From assembly GCF_047948215.1 (NCBI RefSeq), contig NC_134458.1, positions 87,375,260 to 87,439,259 on the forward strand: a DNA stretch of 64,000 bases, read 5' to 3'. This stretch comes from Lycorma delicatula. Taxonomy: Eukaryota > Arthropoda > Insecta > Hemiptera > Fulgoridae. The position numbers and the translations under genes are program-made. Below, in pieces: positions 61,001 to 64,000 of this stretch. Under the pieces are notes generated by a model, which made no database searches, was not told the DNA's origin, and saw only the letters and a program-made list of their open reading frames with translations. Position 1 is the stretch's first letter; the number at the start of each line of letters is the position of its first letter.

Positions 61001-63086
61001 ATTACTTTTTATTTTTTTGTGAAAATTACAAATTGAAAATTTTGAAACCTATAAAAAAAGAAAAGTATGACATTGTAATATTCTTTATGATTATAGTTGT
61101 TACATTATTCTAAAGTCCTTAGATTCTTAAAAAGTTGTTATTTATTAATACTGTTAAATGGCAAATTATTTTCTATAAGATTTTTTTTTTGTAGGCATTT
61201 TATTTTAATAAAATTTTGTATAATGTTATATTACTTAGCATTATTATGTTTTTATGTTCCATTAAATTGGTTAAATGTCGTTTAATAAAAATAATTTTTA
61301 TGTTATAAGTATAAAAATGAACATGTGTTTTATATATATTCTTGTAAAATAATTGTGCTTATCAGTATAAGCTATTATAAGGGAGTACTGATGACGTATA
61401 AAATTCCAGGCATGTGAAAAAAGGAGAAATTTACTAATTTTTATTTGCTTGAAACCTTAAGTATTTAAGTTGGAGTAGATTAAAATAACAATTATTGCCT
61501 GTTAATATTTTGTCTGTTTAATGTTCAAATGTTTATTGGAGCGGGCATCTGCAATACAGTTTTTGTTAAAAATGAAATTAATTTTATTTGTTATATATGT
61601 CAAAAAGTTGTTTTAAGAGTTACATATTATGTTAGATTTTTTACATTTTAAATCTTATAATTATGAAGTCATGCTTTCATTTTTCTAAGTATATTTTTTT
61701 ATTAAAATATGTCACTTCTTTTTCAGATTCATCGAATTCTGGTGGAGAAAACATGTATACTATGATGAAACCTGTACCTGGGGGTAACATGCCTGGGGTA
61801 AGATTTGTCTTAGTATATATAAAACATAGAATTCTGACATGATTTTGCTGTGCTCCTTGTCGTCAGTAACAATGAATATTGTTTATATTTAAATGTGAAC
61901 AGCTTAATACTCTTAGACTGCAGCAAAATTTACGTTTTTCTTTTACCCATCGTGGTGGCTGCAGTGTTATACGTTTACACTAGCATATAAAAAATTAAAA
62001 AGCACCTCTATGCTAACGTGGCATAGCATATCCCCTGCTTAGGAAGTAATACACTGGTACAGTTCAATTTATATTCAATGAATTTGTTAATAAGTGAACA
62101 GATTTTATTCCTTTTTAATCTTTTTTTTTTGTCTTGGATTACCAATATAATACATATGTAGAAAAACGATATTATGTTTGTAAGGTATTATGTGAGGTGT
62201 TTTTATTATTTTTATGCAAAATATTCAGTTATTTTTTTATATAAATGTTAGGCAATACTTAATATTGATCCCTTTTCTAACTTTTTAAAATGTATTAATG
62301 CTTTCTTCATTTTTGAAATTTACTTATGATATCGAGTGCAGCCATTACATAAAAGAATTTTTTTGTTGAAGCTAAGACAATTTTAAGTTATAATAGCTGT
62401 TAGATGCCATTCTGCTATTCCTCTTTGATAAAGTTTGTTACAAATATGAGCTACTTCTATTACAATATAGATTTGGAAGAATGGTGTAACGGAACATTAA
62501 TGATTGTGTAACTTTTCATTATTTCTTTTTCTCTCAAAATTCTCTCAAAACGTTAGATCATAGGTCTTGTCTTTTTGATCAAGTGGTAATTATTGTGCAA
62601 TATCAGGAACGATGAATTCAAGATTTGAGGTAATACTGATAGTGAAAATATTGCTGTTTATATTGAAAATGATAGTTTTGCTTTACGTGTTTGTATTTAT
62701 GTATGTATATTGCTTTTGAAATTCCTTTGTTCTGAGTAACTAAGTTATTATGTTAAAAAAAAGACAGTTGAATTACATTGAAACTCTAGCTCTTTATTAT
62801 TAATATCCTCTTTTTATAGGATTTTCCGATGGGAGGTGGACCTGAAGGTGGTCCAATGGGGCCGATGGGACCTAACACGATGGGCCCAGTCATGAACGGA
62901 GATGGTCTTGATGGAATGAAGAACTCTCCGGCAAATGGAGGTCCTGGCACTCCTCGAGAGGACAGTGGGAGTGGAATGGGTGATTACAACCTTGGAGGTT
63001 TTGGTGGACCAGGAGAGAATGTGAGTATGGGTGTAGGAGCTAGCTTCTTTCCAGAGTCAAAACTGGCAGCTAAGGAAGAGTGGTGA
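188..63086 (+). CDS. Ssdp: Ssdp/SSBP, 3' part of gene (spliced, 8 exons in window)
   Basis: This gene encodes the sequence-specific single-stranded DNA-binding protein, a nuclear cofactor that binds and stabilises Chip/LDB1 and works in LIM-homeodomain and Wnt enhancer complexes (family knowledge). The window holds the Pro/Gly/Met-rich C-terminal part only; the N-terminal LUFS/LisH region that binds Chip must lie upstream. Joining 188-236, 19778-19807, 31159-31349, 33974-34012, 36279-36339, 49254-49319, 61727-61797 and 62820-63020 gives 236 codons without a stop, or 257 residues if the last exon reads through. Blocks that match vertebrate SSBP3 in order are MDPTRQ, RMNPPRG, SSSSPGNYG, GPPG, GTPIMPSP, NMYTMM, MKNSP and PGTPRED. 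Every border is AG/GT. I am confident of the family; the gene's 5' end and final exon are not settled here. Confidence 0.93.
1934..3214 (-). mobile_element. Tc1/mariner (IS630)-type relic with inverted ends
   Basis: The ends share an inverted 13-mer: GTTTCAAAAAGGA near 1938-1950 and its complement near 3199-3211. The minus strand carries a broken transposase in several frames. Near 2540-2600 it reads AWFQLYGYINSQNCRIW; then AISRRCVIGPSFFD, VYRNLI and RFQEDN (where the family has FQQDN); then LWPPRSPEDLTP near 2230-2260 and KNNPH near 2175. That order matches the DDE domain of arthropod IS630-type transposases. Frameshifts and stops make it inactive. A 100-codon open frame at 2312-2614 is a piece of it. 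Target duplication is unclear because the flanks are AT-rich. Confidence 0.78.
3221..3303. repeat. AT-rich fold-back repeat
   Basis: TCATGATTTA at 3221-3230 pairs with TAAATCATGA at 3294-3303. Inside, the phrase TTTATTATAATAAATAAAAT occurs twice, at about 3231 and 3274, and is itself near-palindromic. The whole 83 bp can fold on itself. It begins seven bases beyond the end of the transposon relic at 3214, so it may be a scar or a separate small element. Confidence 0.55.
5295..6207. mobile_element. Fold-back element with about 145-bp imperfect inverted repeats
   Basis: The left arm (5295-5441) and the reverse complement of the right arm (6056-6207) align along their length. Shared words include TCAGCTTA, CCCTTTT, GAGTAA and GATTTTTGAGTGGTT. 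Divergence suggests an old copy. The 600-bp centre shows no transposase. It does contain a tRNA-like stretch near 5467-5538 (CTCATAA flanked by short pairs, then a weak B-box-like ATTTGAGTC), which may be a chance match or a fossil SINE head. This is most likely a non-autonomous DNA element of fold-back or MITE type. Confidence 0.6.
9780..10215 (-). mobile_element. mariner-like transposase relic, C-terminal part
   Basis: Read on the minus strand, a broken frame gives FLQDN then a His-Pro-Pro region, followed by TDLAPSDYQL near 9965-9995. This corresponds to the mariner signature HPPYSPDLAPSDYHLFGPL. It is followed by NDEEI and a decayed C-terminal block (LIKMLPEQ, NKNTVLEE) where mariner has the RWxKC...GxYV region. 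Stops and frameshifts are frequent. I could not trace the N-terminal half past about 10215, nor find terminal repeats, so the borders are approximate. The + strand 80-codon frame at 9973-10215 is its shadow. Confidence 0.6.
10673..10745. repeat. Two-copy tandem repeat, about 36-bp unit
   Basis: The phrase CTACTGGTTCTTAA occurs twice, preceded by ACTTATCCT in the first copy and ACTTATTCT in the second, and followed by T-rich sequence. The copies differ at a few positions. No function is visible; this is a local tandem duplication in intron sequence. Confidence 0.65.
11803..11991. repeat. Two-copy tandem repeat, 94/95-bp unit, each with a short stem
   Basis: Copy 1 runs 11803-11896 and copy 2 runs 11897-11991. 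They are nearly identical: both carry GGTATCCCAAAA, AGGCCTAGCTA and GTAATCCGAAATATAAATAT. Each unit contains TTCGG and CCGAA separated by TTCGTAAT, a possible stem-loop. The low divergence marks this as a much younger event than most of the surrounding transposon debris. Confidence 0.85.
12480..13587 (-). mobile_element. Tc1-like element, copy 1 (internally deleted)
   Basis: The ends begin CAGT as in Tc1 elements. The 16-mer GCAAATTAATCTGAAC at 12489-12504 is repeated exactly in inverted orientation at 13563-13578, and the outer bases also mostly match. A TA precedes the left end; the right flank is TG, probably a mutated TA. The minus strand encodes a broken transposase: FSDKSHF near 13110 (first catalytic Asp), QQD, a stop, then APCHTA near 12810-12840 (second Asp), and NPAENLWAIV near 12710-12740 (catalytic Glu). 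Compared with the related copy at 55657-56955, about 220 bp are missing near 13470, removing the N-terminal helix-turn-helix region. Confidence 0.85.
13588..14345 (-). mobile_element. IS630/mariner-type transposase relic, N-terminal part
   Basis: The minus strand gives, in shifting frames, FATGSVLDKPHSARPS near 14060-14115, a helix-turn-helix stretch down to about 13880, VIFSDECA at 13793-13815 (first catalytic Asp), then FWAKDNPHVFEEIEHH and WAG near 13690-13770, ending at FFDGTFNQHIYL-like residues near 13620. The second and third catalytic blocks are missing. The relic stops where the Tc1 copy 1 right end begins (13587/13588), and I did not find its remainder on the far side of that copy. 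Its lineage differs from the neighbouring Tc1 copy. Confidence 0.7.
16539..16845 (+). mobile_element. GC-rich poly(A)-tailed retroposon end
   Basis: This is a sharply bounded GC-rich block (about 16539-16810) in a very AT-rich intron. It contains runs such as GGGGAGGGTAGCCCC, and ends TTAATAAGATAATA followed by a 21-A run at 16825-16845. The composition jump and terminal A tract point to reverse transcription of an RNA: the 3' end of a 5'-truncated non-LTR retrotransposon, or a SINE. No A or B box and no convincing reverse transcriptase residues were found, and no clear target duplication. The family is unknown to me. Confidence 0.68.
18001..18350. repeat. Decayed DNA-element-like repeat ending in a hairpin
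   Basis: This stretch has a base composition unlike the flanks, with words such as GGACACTTGGTCCAGTCGA and AATCGTTTTTGAGTTATGC, and no open frame. It ends with TACTTCCTT (18318-18326), an 8-base spacer and AAGGAAGTA (18335-18343), a perfect 9-bp stem. The text resembles a repeat I associate with hemipteran genomes, from memory only. Class is uncertain: MITE, or a Helitron-like 3' end. Confidence 0.45.
18904..18942. repeat. (AG)n-(ACAG)n microsatellite
   Basis: About 13 AG units are followed by four ACAG units. It is a compound simple repeat. Confidence 0.95.
19778..19807 (+). CDS. Ssdp: Ssdp 30-nt cassette microexon
   Basis: This microexon sits between a pyrimidine tract ending TTCTCAG and a GTAGGC donor. 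It is 30 nt, phase 1 to phase 1, and adds ten residues, GEGGEYVGWQ, after MDPTRQ. Joining the exons on either side directly also gives a Gly codon and an open frame (RQ-GPPGMGPM), which is the form closest to vertebrate SSBP. The exon is therefore likely to be alternatively spliced. It carries the only Tyr-Val and Trp in this part of an otherwise Pro/Gly/Met-rich region. The call rests on splice sites, frame and composition; no transcript was available. Confidence 0.72.
20204..20242. repeat. 13-bp tandem repeat (TTAATTTGGATTA)
   Basis: The phrase ATTAATTTGGATT is repeated with a period of 13 bp, with a third partial, diverged unit. It is a short minisatellite in intron b. Confidence 0.75.
22540..22960. 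repeat. Unclassified repeat-like block with A tract
   Basis: Composition is less AT-rich than the flanks, and an 18-A run lies at 22739-22756. Sequence such as GGGAAACTGAGGAAGGAG just before the A run could be a retroposed 3' end. No A/B box, open frame or target duplication was found. It may be one retroposon end followed by a second unrelated block. Confidence 0.3.
23686..23840 (+). mobile_element. pogo/Tigger-like fragment with CENP-B-type helix-turn-helix
   Basis: An open stretch at 23748-23840 reads IAIEQKLEAVRKIKNGRHTC then NIVEDFGVG. This is the first helix-turn-helix of pogo/Tigger transposases and CENP-B (typically KLxAIxxIxxG...IAxxxGV). About 50 bp upstream lies CAGTATAATC at 23697, the way pogo terminal repeats begin, set in a perfect inverted repeat (ATTTACCGGTG 23686-23696 and CACCGGTAAAT 23716-23726). 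After 23840 the match is lost. This is a truncated copy. Confidence 0.6.
24648..24690. repeat. (ATT)n-(AT)n microsatellite
   Basis: Repeated ATT units run into about ten AT units, followed directly by an 11-bp perfect inverted repeat (TAAGTTTATAT 24690-24700, ATATAAACTTA 24710-24720). Confidence 0.9.
24715..25233. mobile_element. MITE with about 115-bp terminal inverted repeats
   Basis: The left arm (24715-24828) and the reverse complement of the right arm (25104-25233) match closely. Shared blocks are AACTTATTC, CACTCCACAAAGTACAGAA, TAAAGAACAC, TTTCAAAGCACTTT and GGGCCTAAGCCCATCTTCAG. The right arm carries a small duplication (GGAGTGT then GGAGTGG). The 275-bp centre is AT-rich with no coding signal. 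Long arms, small size and no transposase fit a non-autonomous DNA element. The AT-rich flanks (TATAATTA on both sides) hide the target duplication. Confidence 0.85.
27710..27740. repeat. Perfect 12-bp hairpin
   Basis: CAAGGAACTACC (27710-27721) is followed by AGCCACA and the exact complement GGTAGTTCCTTG (27729-27740). No family was recognised for the surrounding 400 bp, which is slightly GC-richer than the intron average. Confidence 0.9.
28860..30210 (-). mobile_element. mariner element relic flanked by direct repeats
   Basis: The minus strand holds a nearly full-length decayed mariner transposase: MEQRSTIKFC near 30065-30095 (the usual mariner N-terminus), TVNSKFYLEVL near 29480, GSWTLLHDNAPAHIA near 29370-29410 (second catalytic Asp in HDNAPAH), SDYFLF near 29285 and IPQSDFSRAFDGLYRRCNKC near 29150-29210 at the C-terminus. 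Frameshifts separate the pieces. Sequences of about 75 bp at 28885-28968 and 30140-30210 match in direct, not inverted, orientation (ACTGAATATAATT, GATGAAATTTTGT, CAGACAT, ACTACATAGT). This suggests remains of a second copy of the same family on the left. Confidence 0.82.
31159..31349 (+). CDS. Ssdp: Ssdp exon c, Pro/Gly/Met-rich core
   Basis: This is a 191-nt exon after TTATTAG, ending before a consensus GTAAGT donor; it runs phase 1 to phase 0. It encodes a 64-codon stretch beginning GPPGMGPMNPRMNPPRG and ending GRPQWQPNTST. The RMNPPRG and GRPxWxPN blocks are conserved in SSBP2/3/4. The region between is PG/PM repeats, low-complexity and predicted disordered, the part of SSBP proteins with transactivation activity in the family. 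The reverse strand is open for 74 codons here only because of the skewed composition, so I do not call a gene there. Confidence 0.93.
31350..33973 (+). other. Ssdp: Ssdp intron c (2.6 kb)
   Basis: AT-rich intron with a consensus donor and an acceptor after a T-rich tract. A perfect 13-bp hairpin lies at 32716-32749. Otherwise I see no gene or recognisable element. Confidence 0.88.
32716..32749. repeat. Perfect 13-bp hairpin
   Basis: ACTACTTTTAGCA (32716-32728), an 8-base loop CTCATGAT and TGCTAAAAGTAGT (32737-32749) form a perfect inverted repeat. It is not part of a recognised element. Confidence 0.9.
33974..34012 (+). CDS. Ssdp: Ssdp 39-nt exon d
   Basis: The exon has a TTCTTTTTTAG acceptor and a GTAAGT donor. 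It is 39 nt, phase 0 to phase 0, and encodes PMNYSSSSPGNYG. It matches the conserved IPYSSSSPGxYVGPPG block of vertebrate SSBP proteins, so it is probably constitutive even though it is small and symmetric. The four consecutive serines use TCG/TCA codons. Confidence 0.9.
34013..36278 (+). other. Ssdp: Ssdp intron d (2.3 kb)
   Basis: Contains the SINE at 34408-34560 and a moderately GC-richer block at about 34640-35090 that looks repeat-derived (a 104-codon minus-strand frame there matches no family I know). A 22-A run lies at 35818-35839, preceded by AATAAAATTATATATAT and possibly the tail of an old retroposon. The remainder is plain AT-rich intron. Confidence 0.8.
34408..34560 (+). mobile_element. 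tRNA-derived SINE
   Basis: The head looks like a tRNA gene: an A-box-like GTGGTGTGAGTGGTAGC at 34417-34433 and a perfect B box GGTTCGAATCC at 34459-34469. The flanking CCTGG and CCCGG/CCAGG bases form the T-arm stem. A tRNA-unrelated body of about 80 bp follows (GCATGGCATTTTCA, CATCTCATCCTCTGAAGCAA) and the element ends in GGTTAAAAAAAA. The anticodon arm is not canonical, so it is not a working tRNA gene. It lies sense to Ssdp in intron d. Confidence 0.85.
36279..36339 (+). CDS. Ssdp: Ssdp exon e, GTPIMPSP block
   Basis: This 61-nt exon follows TTTTTTAG and ends before a GTAATT donor; phase 0 to phase 1. It encodes GPPGSSGPPGPGTPIMPSPQ plus one base. GTPIMPSP is one of the most strongly conserved motifs of the SSBP C-terminal half. 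The donor lies before two alternative downstream acceptors in the same phase: the 66-nt cassette at 49254 and the exon at 61727. Confidence 0.92.
37017..37100. repeat. (TA)n plus GC-rich alternating tract
   Basis: About 15 TA units lead into GTGTGTGCGTGCGTCCGCCC and a perfectly alternating pyrimidine-purine run of 24 nt at 37077-37100, ending TGTGCACGTGCA. GT/GC alternation of this kind can adopt Z-DNA. It is the most GC-rich non-coding spot of intron e. Confidence 0.9.
39066..40378 (+). mobile_element. mariner/IS630-type element with 41-bp inverted ends
   Basis: The terminal repeats 39066-39106 and 40338-40378 match at 39 of 41 positions (TGTCCATA...AATAGTGGGGTTTTAAATG...TTATAGCTT), defining a 1313-bp element. 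The + strand carries a broken transposase: helix-turn-helix remnants near 39210-39500, FIHEAMFHASLRLPRHNFFI near 39640-39700 (the catalytic Asp of the usual FSDEA is lost), TEPPHAIIEHQHDSKK, QLDGAPHFAA near 39940-39970 (second Asp), then a C-terminal LDHLKEGL region near 40130. At least four frameshifts or stops are present. The well-kept ends contrast with the decayed gene. It lies in the same orientation as Ssdp. Confidence 0.88.
39859..39889. repeat. Perfect 14-bp hairpin inside the mariner-type element
   Basis: GTTAGAAGGGTATG (39859-39872), loop TTG, CATACCCTTCTAAC (39876-39889). It sits within the transposase region between the first and second catalytic blocks and looks like a short inverted duplication rather than original coding sequence. 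Confidence 0.9.
40410..40421. repeat. 12-C homopolymer
   Basis: Twelve consecutive C residues lie 31 bases beyond the end of the element at 40378, in sequence otherwise poor in C. Confidence 0.95.
42180..42600. repeat. Unclassified GC-richer repeat block with two adjoining perfect hairpins
   Basis: Within this block TGGCCAGGATG (42348-42358) pairs with CATCCTGGCCA (42364-42374), and CCAACAGACAG (42372-42382) pairs with CTGTCTGTTGG (42390-42400). The two stems share three bases, so they exclude each other at the join. The minus strand has phrases such as AATGGGAGTAAAGCATTAC. I suspect a fragment of a non-LTR or SINE-type repeat, but no conserved residues were recognised. Confidence 0.5.
43620..44260 (-). 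mobile_element. IS630/mariner-type transposase relic
   Basis: The minus strand reads, in shifting frames, AIQRKCAMWF near 44070-44100, EEIIPDLDVISGHPE near 43960-44000, QDGVRSHYAEYTPQVG near 43890-43935 (family QDGAPPHYA, with the second catalytic Asp), and a decayed SPDLTP region near 43790-43840, followed by RIQGNVVKQL near 43670. It is heavily mutated. The third catalytic block is not clearly preserved and no terminal repeats were found, so the ends are approximate. Confidence 0.6.
49254..49319 (+). CDS. Ssdp: Ssdp 66-nt cassette exon with Ser/Thr-Pro motifs
   Basis: The exon follows CTGTTTCTAG and ends before a GTGATT donor. It is 66 nt, phase 1 to phase 1, and encodes GSVGPYSPASHRMPTPSPVT followed by RQ. 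It lies between the conserved MPSPQ and DSSNSGGENMYT blocks, which are adjacent in vertebrate SSBP proteins (MPSP-A-DSTNS). Skipping it leaves an intact D codon and frame, so it is probably an optional insert. The peptide has three proline-directed sites (YSP, MPTP, PSP), so phosphorylation is a reasonable guess. Local GC is well above the flanking intron. Inclusion in mRNA is inferred. Confidence 0.75.
51233..52869 (+). pseudogene. Decayed copy of an arthropod multicopy gene family of unknown function (Cys-rich N-terminus)
   Basis: The intronless frame starts near ATG 51233 with a stop at codon 3, then DVDAFCYVCGE, a frameshift, NRKNITPLIKKAYHL, a stop, and KIGDRDKTWAPHIVCTNCCV. It runs open to HEPKDHITNCYFCLTS, KSKHTVKFPSLQSAMRPVPH and, one frame over, LNDLVRDLNLSKNQAELLGT. 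Later pieces resemble LGYTKYMCLLCEWDSR near 52180-52230 and end SLKIHFLHSHLDFFPDSLRD ... MLADYCCKL ... RKASAKSF at 52867. Three CxxC pairs (CYVC, CTNC, CYFC) suggest zinc binding. From memory, many hemipteran and other arthropod genomes carry numerous unnamed copies, probably spread by a DNA transposon. Function is not known to me. At least five breaks disable this copy. Confidence 0.75.
53700..54150. repeat. Possible old repeat fragment
   Basis: The block is less AT-rich than its flanks, with phrases such as GTTTACCCGGTCAGAACC and CACCCCACTTTGCTTTCC. It reads like the reverse complement of LINE-type sequence, but I cannot find reverse transcriptase motifs. Recorded for completeness. Confidence 0.25.
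55657..56955 (-). mobile_element. Tc1-like element, copy 2 (near full length)
   Basis: The element is flanked by TA on both sides (55655-55656 and 56956-56957) and starts CAGT, as Tc1 elements do. It is about 1.3 kb and related along its length to copy 1 at 12480-13587. On the minus strand: QQIASECGIGLGTLNAI (N-terminal helix-turn-helix) near 56630-56690, LFSDESHLYVKGKGF near 56258-56300 (first Asp), QQDLVPCHTA near 56000-56027 (second Asp), SPDLNPTENFWVIV near 55895-55935 (catalytic Glu). Spacing between the last two is about 34 residues, so DD34E. Frameshifts inactivate it. An AT microsatellite has grown near 55748. Confidence 0.9.
61727..61797 (+). CDS. Ssdp: Ssdp exon g, NMYTMM block
   Basis: This 71-nt exon follows TTCTTTTTCAG and ends before a GTAAGA donor; phase 1 to phase 0. 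It encodes DSSNSGGENMYTMMKPVPGG followed by NMPG. It matches the DSTNSxDNxYTxMNxVPPG block of vertebrate SSBP2/3/4 almost residue for residue. Intron 61798-62819 to the last exon is about 1 kb, the shortest in the window. Confidence 0.93.
61798..62819 (+). other. Ssdp: Ssdp intron g (1.0 kb)
   Basis: Ordinary AT-rich intron with a GTAAGA donor and a TTTTTATAG acceptor. No element recognised. Confidence 0.9.
62820..63086 (+). CDS. Ssdp: Ssdp last exon in window, with alternative 3' end
   Basis: The exon follows TTTTTATAG and opens in phase 0 with DFPMGGGPEGGPMGPMG, then MNGDGLDGMKNSPANGGPGT, PRED, a Gly/Ser run and GDYNLGGFGGPGEN. FPMG, MKNSPxN and PGTPRxD are SSBP family landmarks. A consensus donor, GAGAAT then GTGAGT, starts at 63021 in phase 0. 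If used, the coding exon is 62820-63020 and the protein continues in an exon beyond the window. If not, 21 more residues (VSMGVGASFFPESKLAAKEE, then W) lead to TGA at 63084-63086. The read-through tail does not resemble the vertebrate C-terminus. Confidence 0.9.
   Translation, partial: DFPMGGGPEGGPMGPMGPNTMGPVMNGDGLDGMKNSPANGGPGTPREDSGSGMGDYNLGGFGGPGENVSMGVGASFFPESKLAAKEEW
63021..63026 (+). promoter_or_regulatory. 5' splice donor inside the last open reading frame
   Basis: The sequence AAT|GTGAGTATGG fits the donor consensus at positions +1 to +6 and lies in phase 0 inside the open frame, 66 nt before the stop. It marks the probable end of the spliced form of this exon. No AATAAA was seen between the stop at 63086 and the window end, which fits the view that much of the following 900 bp is intron rather than a finished 3' UTR. 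Confidence 0.6.
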
Positions 63087-64000
63087 ACAGTGATGAATTA
63101 TTGACCACTATCTTCTGTTGGTCATCGCTCATTGCTCATTGCTCATTACTCGTTGCTCATTGCTCATTCATTGGTCATTTATGTTATTTTTTAAAGTAAT
63201 TTATGTGCTGTTATGGTCCAACTTTATTTTTATTTAACTCTGTCATCTGTCGAAAGTGTATGCTATAATATAATGTAGGTTATGGATTTTTTTCTTTTTA
63301 ATAGGGTGTAATGTTAATATTTTTTCTTATTAACACTGCCTTGCTATCATTATATTGTCGTCAGTTGTTTGAAGATAAAATACTCTTTTTGTAAAGAGTT
63401 AAGTCGAGAATAACTTGTACTAAATACAAAGTACTTTATAGGTGTAGTTTAATTAATAAGAAATTATTAATGTTTGTTAAATTTGGATAATATTTTTAGT
63501 AAATAATTAAGTATGTTAATGGAATCAAATATTCTTTGTGGTAAATGCTACATTAACATCGATAACTGTGGTGCTCATTAATATGTATGTTATAATCTTG
63601 TCTTAAATTAACATTGTTATTACTCTTAATTCATTTAAGATGGTGGTTTTCCATTTTAATATGTATTCTTTTTTTATAACTTAGCCTGCGTCTTGTGTAA
63701 AATATCAGGGTTTCATTATGTGATGATTTTTGTACGAGTTTTGTAATATTAGTAGATTTAAAGTTGTAACAGGTTGTAAGTAAATAATAGGTTGTATTTA
63801 AATTGTAAGTTTAATGTAATTTTTATTTATTTTAAAAATATGTAATTTTAATTGTTAATATTTAACTTGTCATTTTAATTAGTGTTGTAATATTCTGTTT
63901 TAATTTTGTGTCTATCACTCGGTTGCTAAGATTGTTTACTGTCTATTCATTTCTTTTTTTGTGCTGGTAGTTAATTAAGTTAGTGATTAAGTCCTTAACT
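63087..64000 (+). other. Ssdp: Downstream of the read-through stop: 3' UTR or intron
   Basis: AT-rich sequence with no open frame of note and no AATAAA seen. A six-unit heptamer repeat lies at 63127-63168. It is either the 3' UTR of the read-through form or the start of the next intron if the donor at 63021 is used. Confidence 0.6.
63127..63168 (+). repeat. Heptamer tandem repeat (GCTCATT)6
   Basis: Six consecutive seven-base units, five exactly GCTCATT and one ACTCGTT (63148-63154), lie 41 bases beyond the read-through stop and about 106 bases beyond the donor. Confidence 0.95.

Larger units (their letters stand above)
49320..61726 (+). other. Ssdp: Ssdp intron f (12.4 kb)
   Basis: Starts GTGATT and ends TTTTTCAG. 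It contains the pseudogene-like unit at 51233-52869, a possible repeat at 53700-54150, and Tc1 copy 2 at 55657-56955. In 49320-51200, 54180-55650 and 56960-61726 I see no supported gene; open frames such as 50361-50621, 60526-60843 (minus) and 60889-61113 are AT-rich, Phe/Ile/Lys/Tyr-heavy and match nothing I know. Confidence 0.85.

Overview
The window is AT-rich eukaryotic DNA from an insect. It covers the 3' part of one gene on the + strand: the Ssdp/SSBP gene, encoding the single-stranded DNA-binding protein partner of the LIM-domain-binding protein Chip/LDB1. Eight coding exons can be placed (188-236, 19778-19807, 31159-31349, 33974-34012, 36279-36339, 49254-49319, 61727-61797, 62820-63020 or 63086). 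Together they supply only about 1% of the window. All have AG/GT borders, the reading frame stays open through every junction, and the Pro/Gly/Met-rich peptide follows the C-terminal half of animal SSBP2/3/4. The 5' exons, with the LUFS/LisH region, lie upstream of the window.

Two short exons (30 and 66 nt) are symmetric phase-1 cassettes. Skipping either restores the junction expected from vertebrate SSBP proteins, so both look like optional, insect-side additions. The last exon carries a strong donor (GTGAGT) before its stop codon. The gene may therefore end in two ways: read-through to a stop at 63084-63086, or splicing to an exon beyond the window.

The rest is intron: about 19.5, 11.4, 2.6, 2.3, 12.9, 12.4 and 1.0 kb. 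The introns hold many decayed transposable elements. These are Tc1/mariner (IS630) relics of several lineages near 1934-3214, 9780-10215, 12480-13587, 13588-14345, 28969-30190, 39066-40378, 43620-44260 and 55657-56955; a pogo-like fragment at 23697-23840; two fold-back/MITE-type elements at 5295-6207 and 24715-25233; a tRNA-derived SINE at 34408-34560; a GC-rich poly(A)-tailed retroposon end at 16539-16845; and a frameshifted copy of a large arthropod repeat-borne gene family of unknown function at 51233-52869. Seven of the ten recognisable transposase-type relics lie antisense to the host gene.

The organism is very probably a hemipteran or related insect, judging from the insect-like Ssdp tail, long AT-rich introns, SINE type and element mix. 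This is inference without a database search. I see no bacterial genes, no rRNA, no functional tRNA gene, no CRISPR array and no convincing second host gene. The strongest items for follow-up are the cassette exons and alternative C-terminus of Ssdp, the cysteine-motif family at 51.2-52.9 kb, and several perfect hairpins that no recognised element explains.
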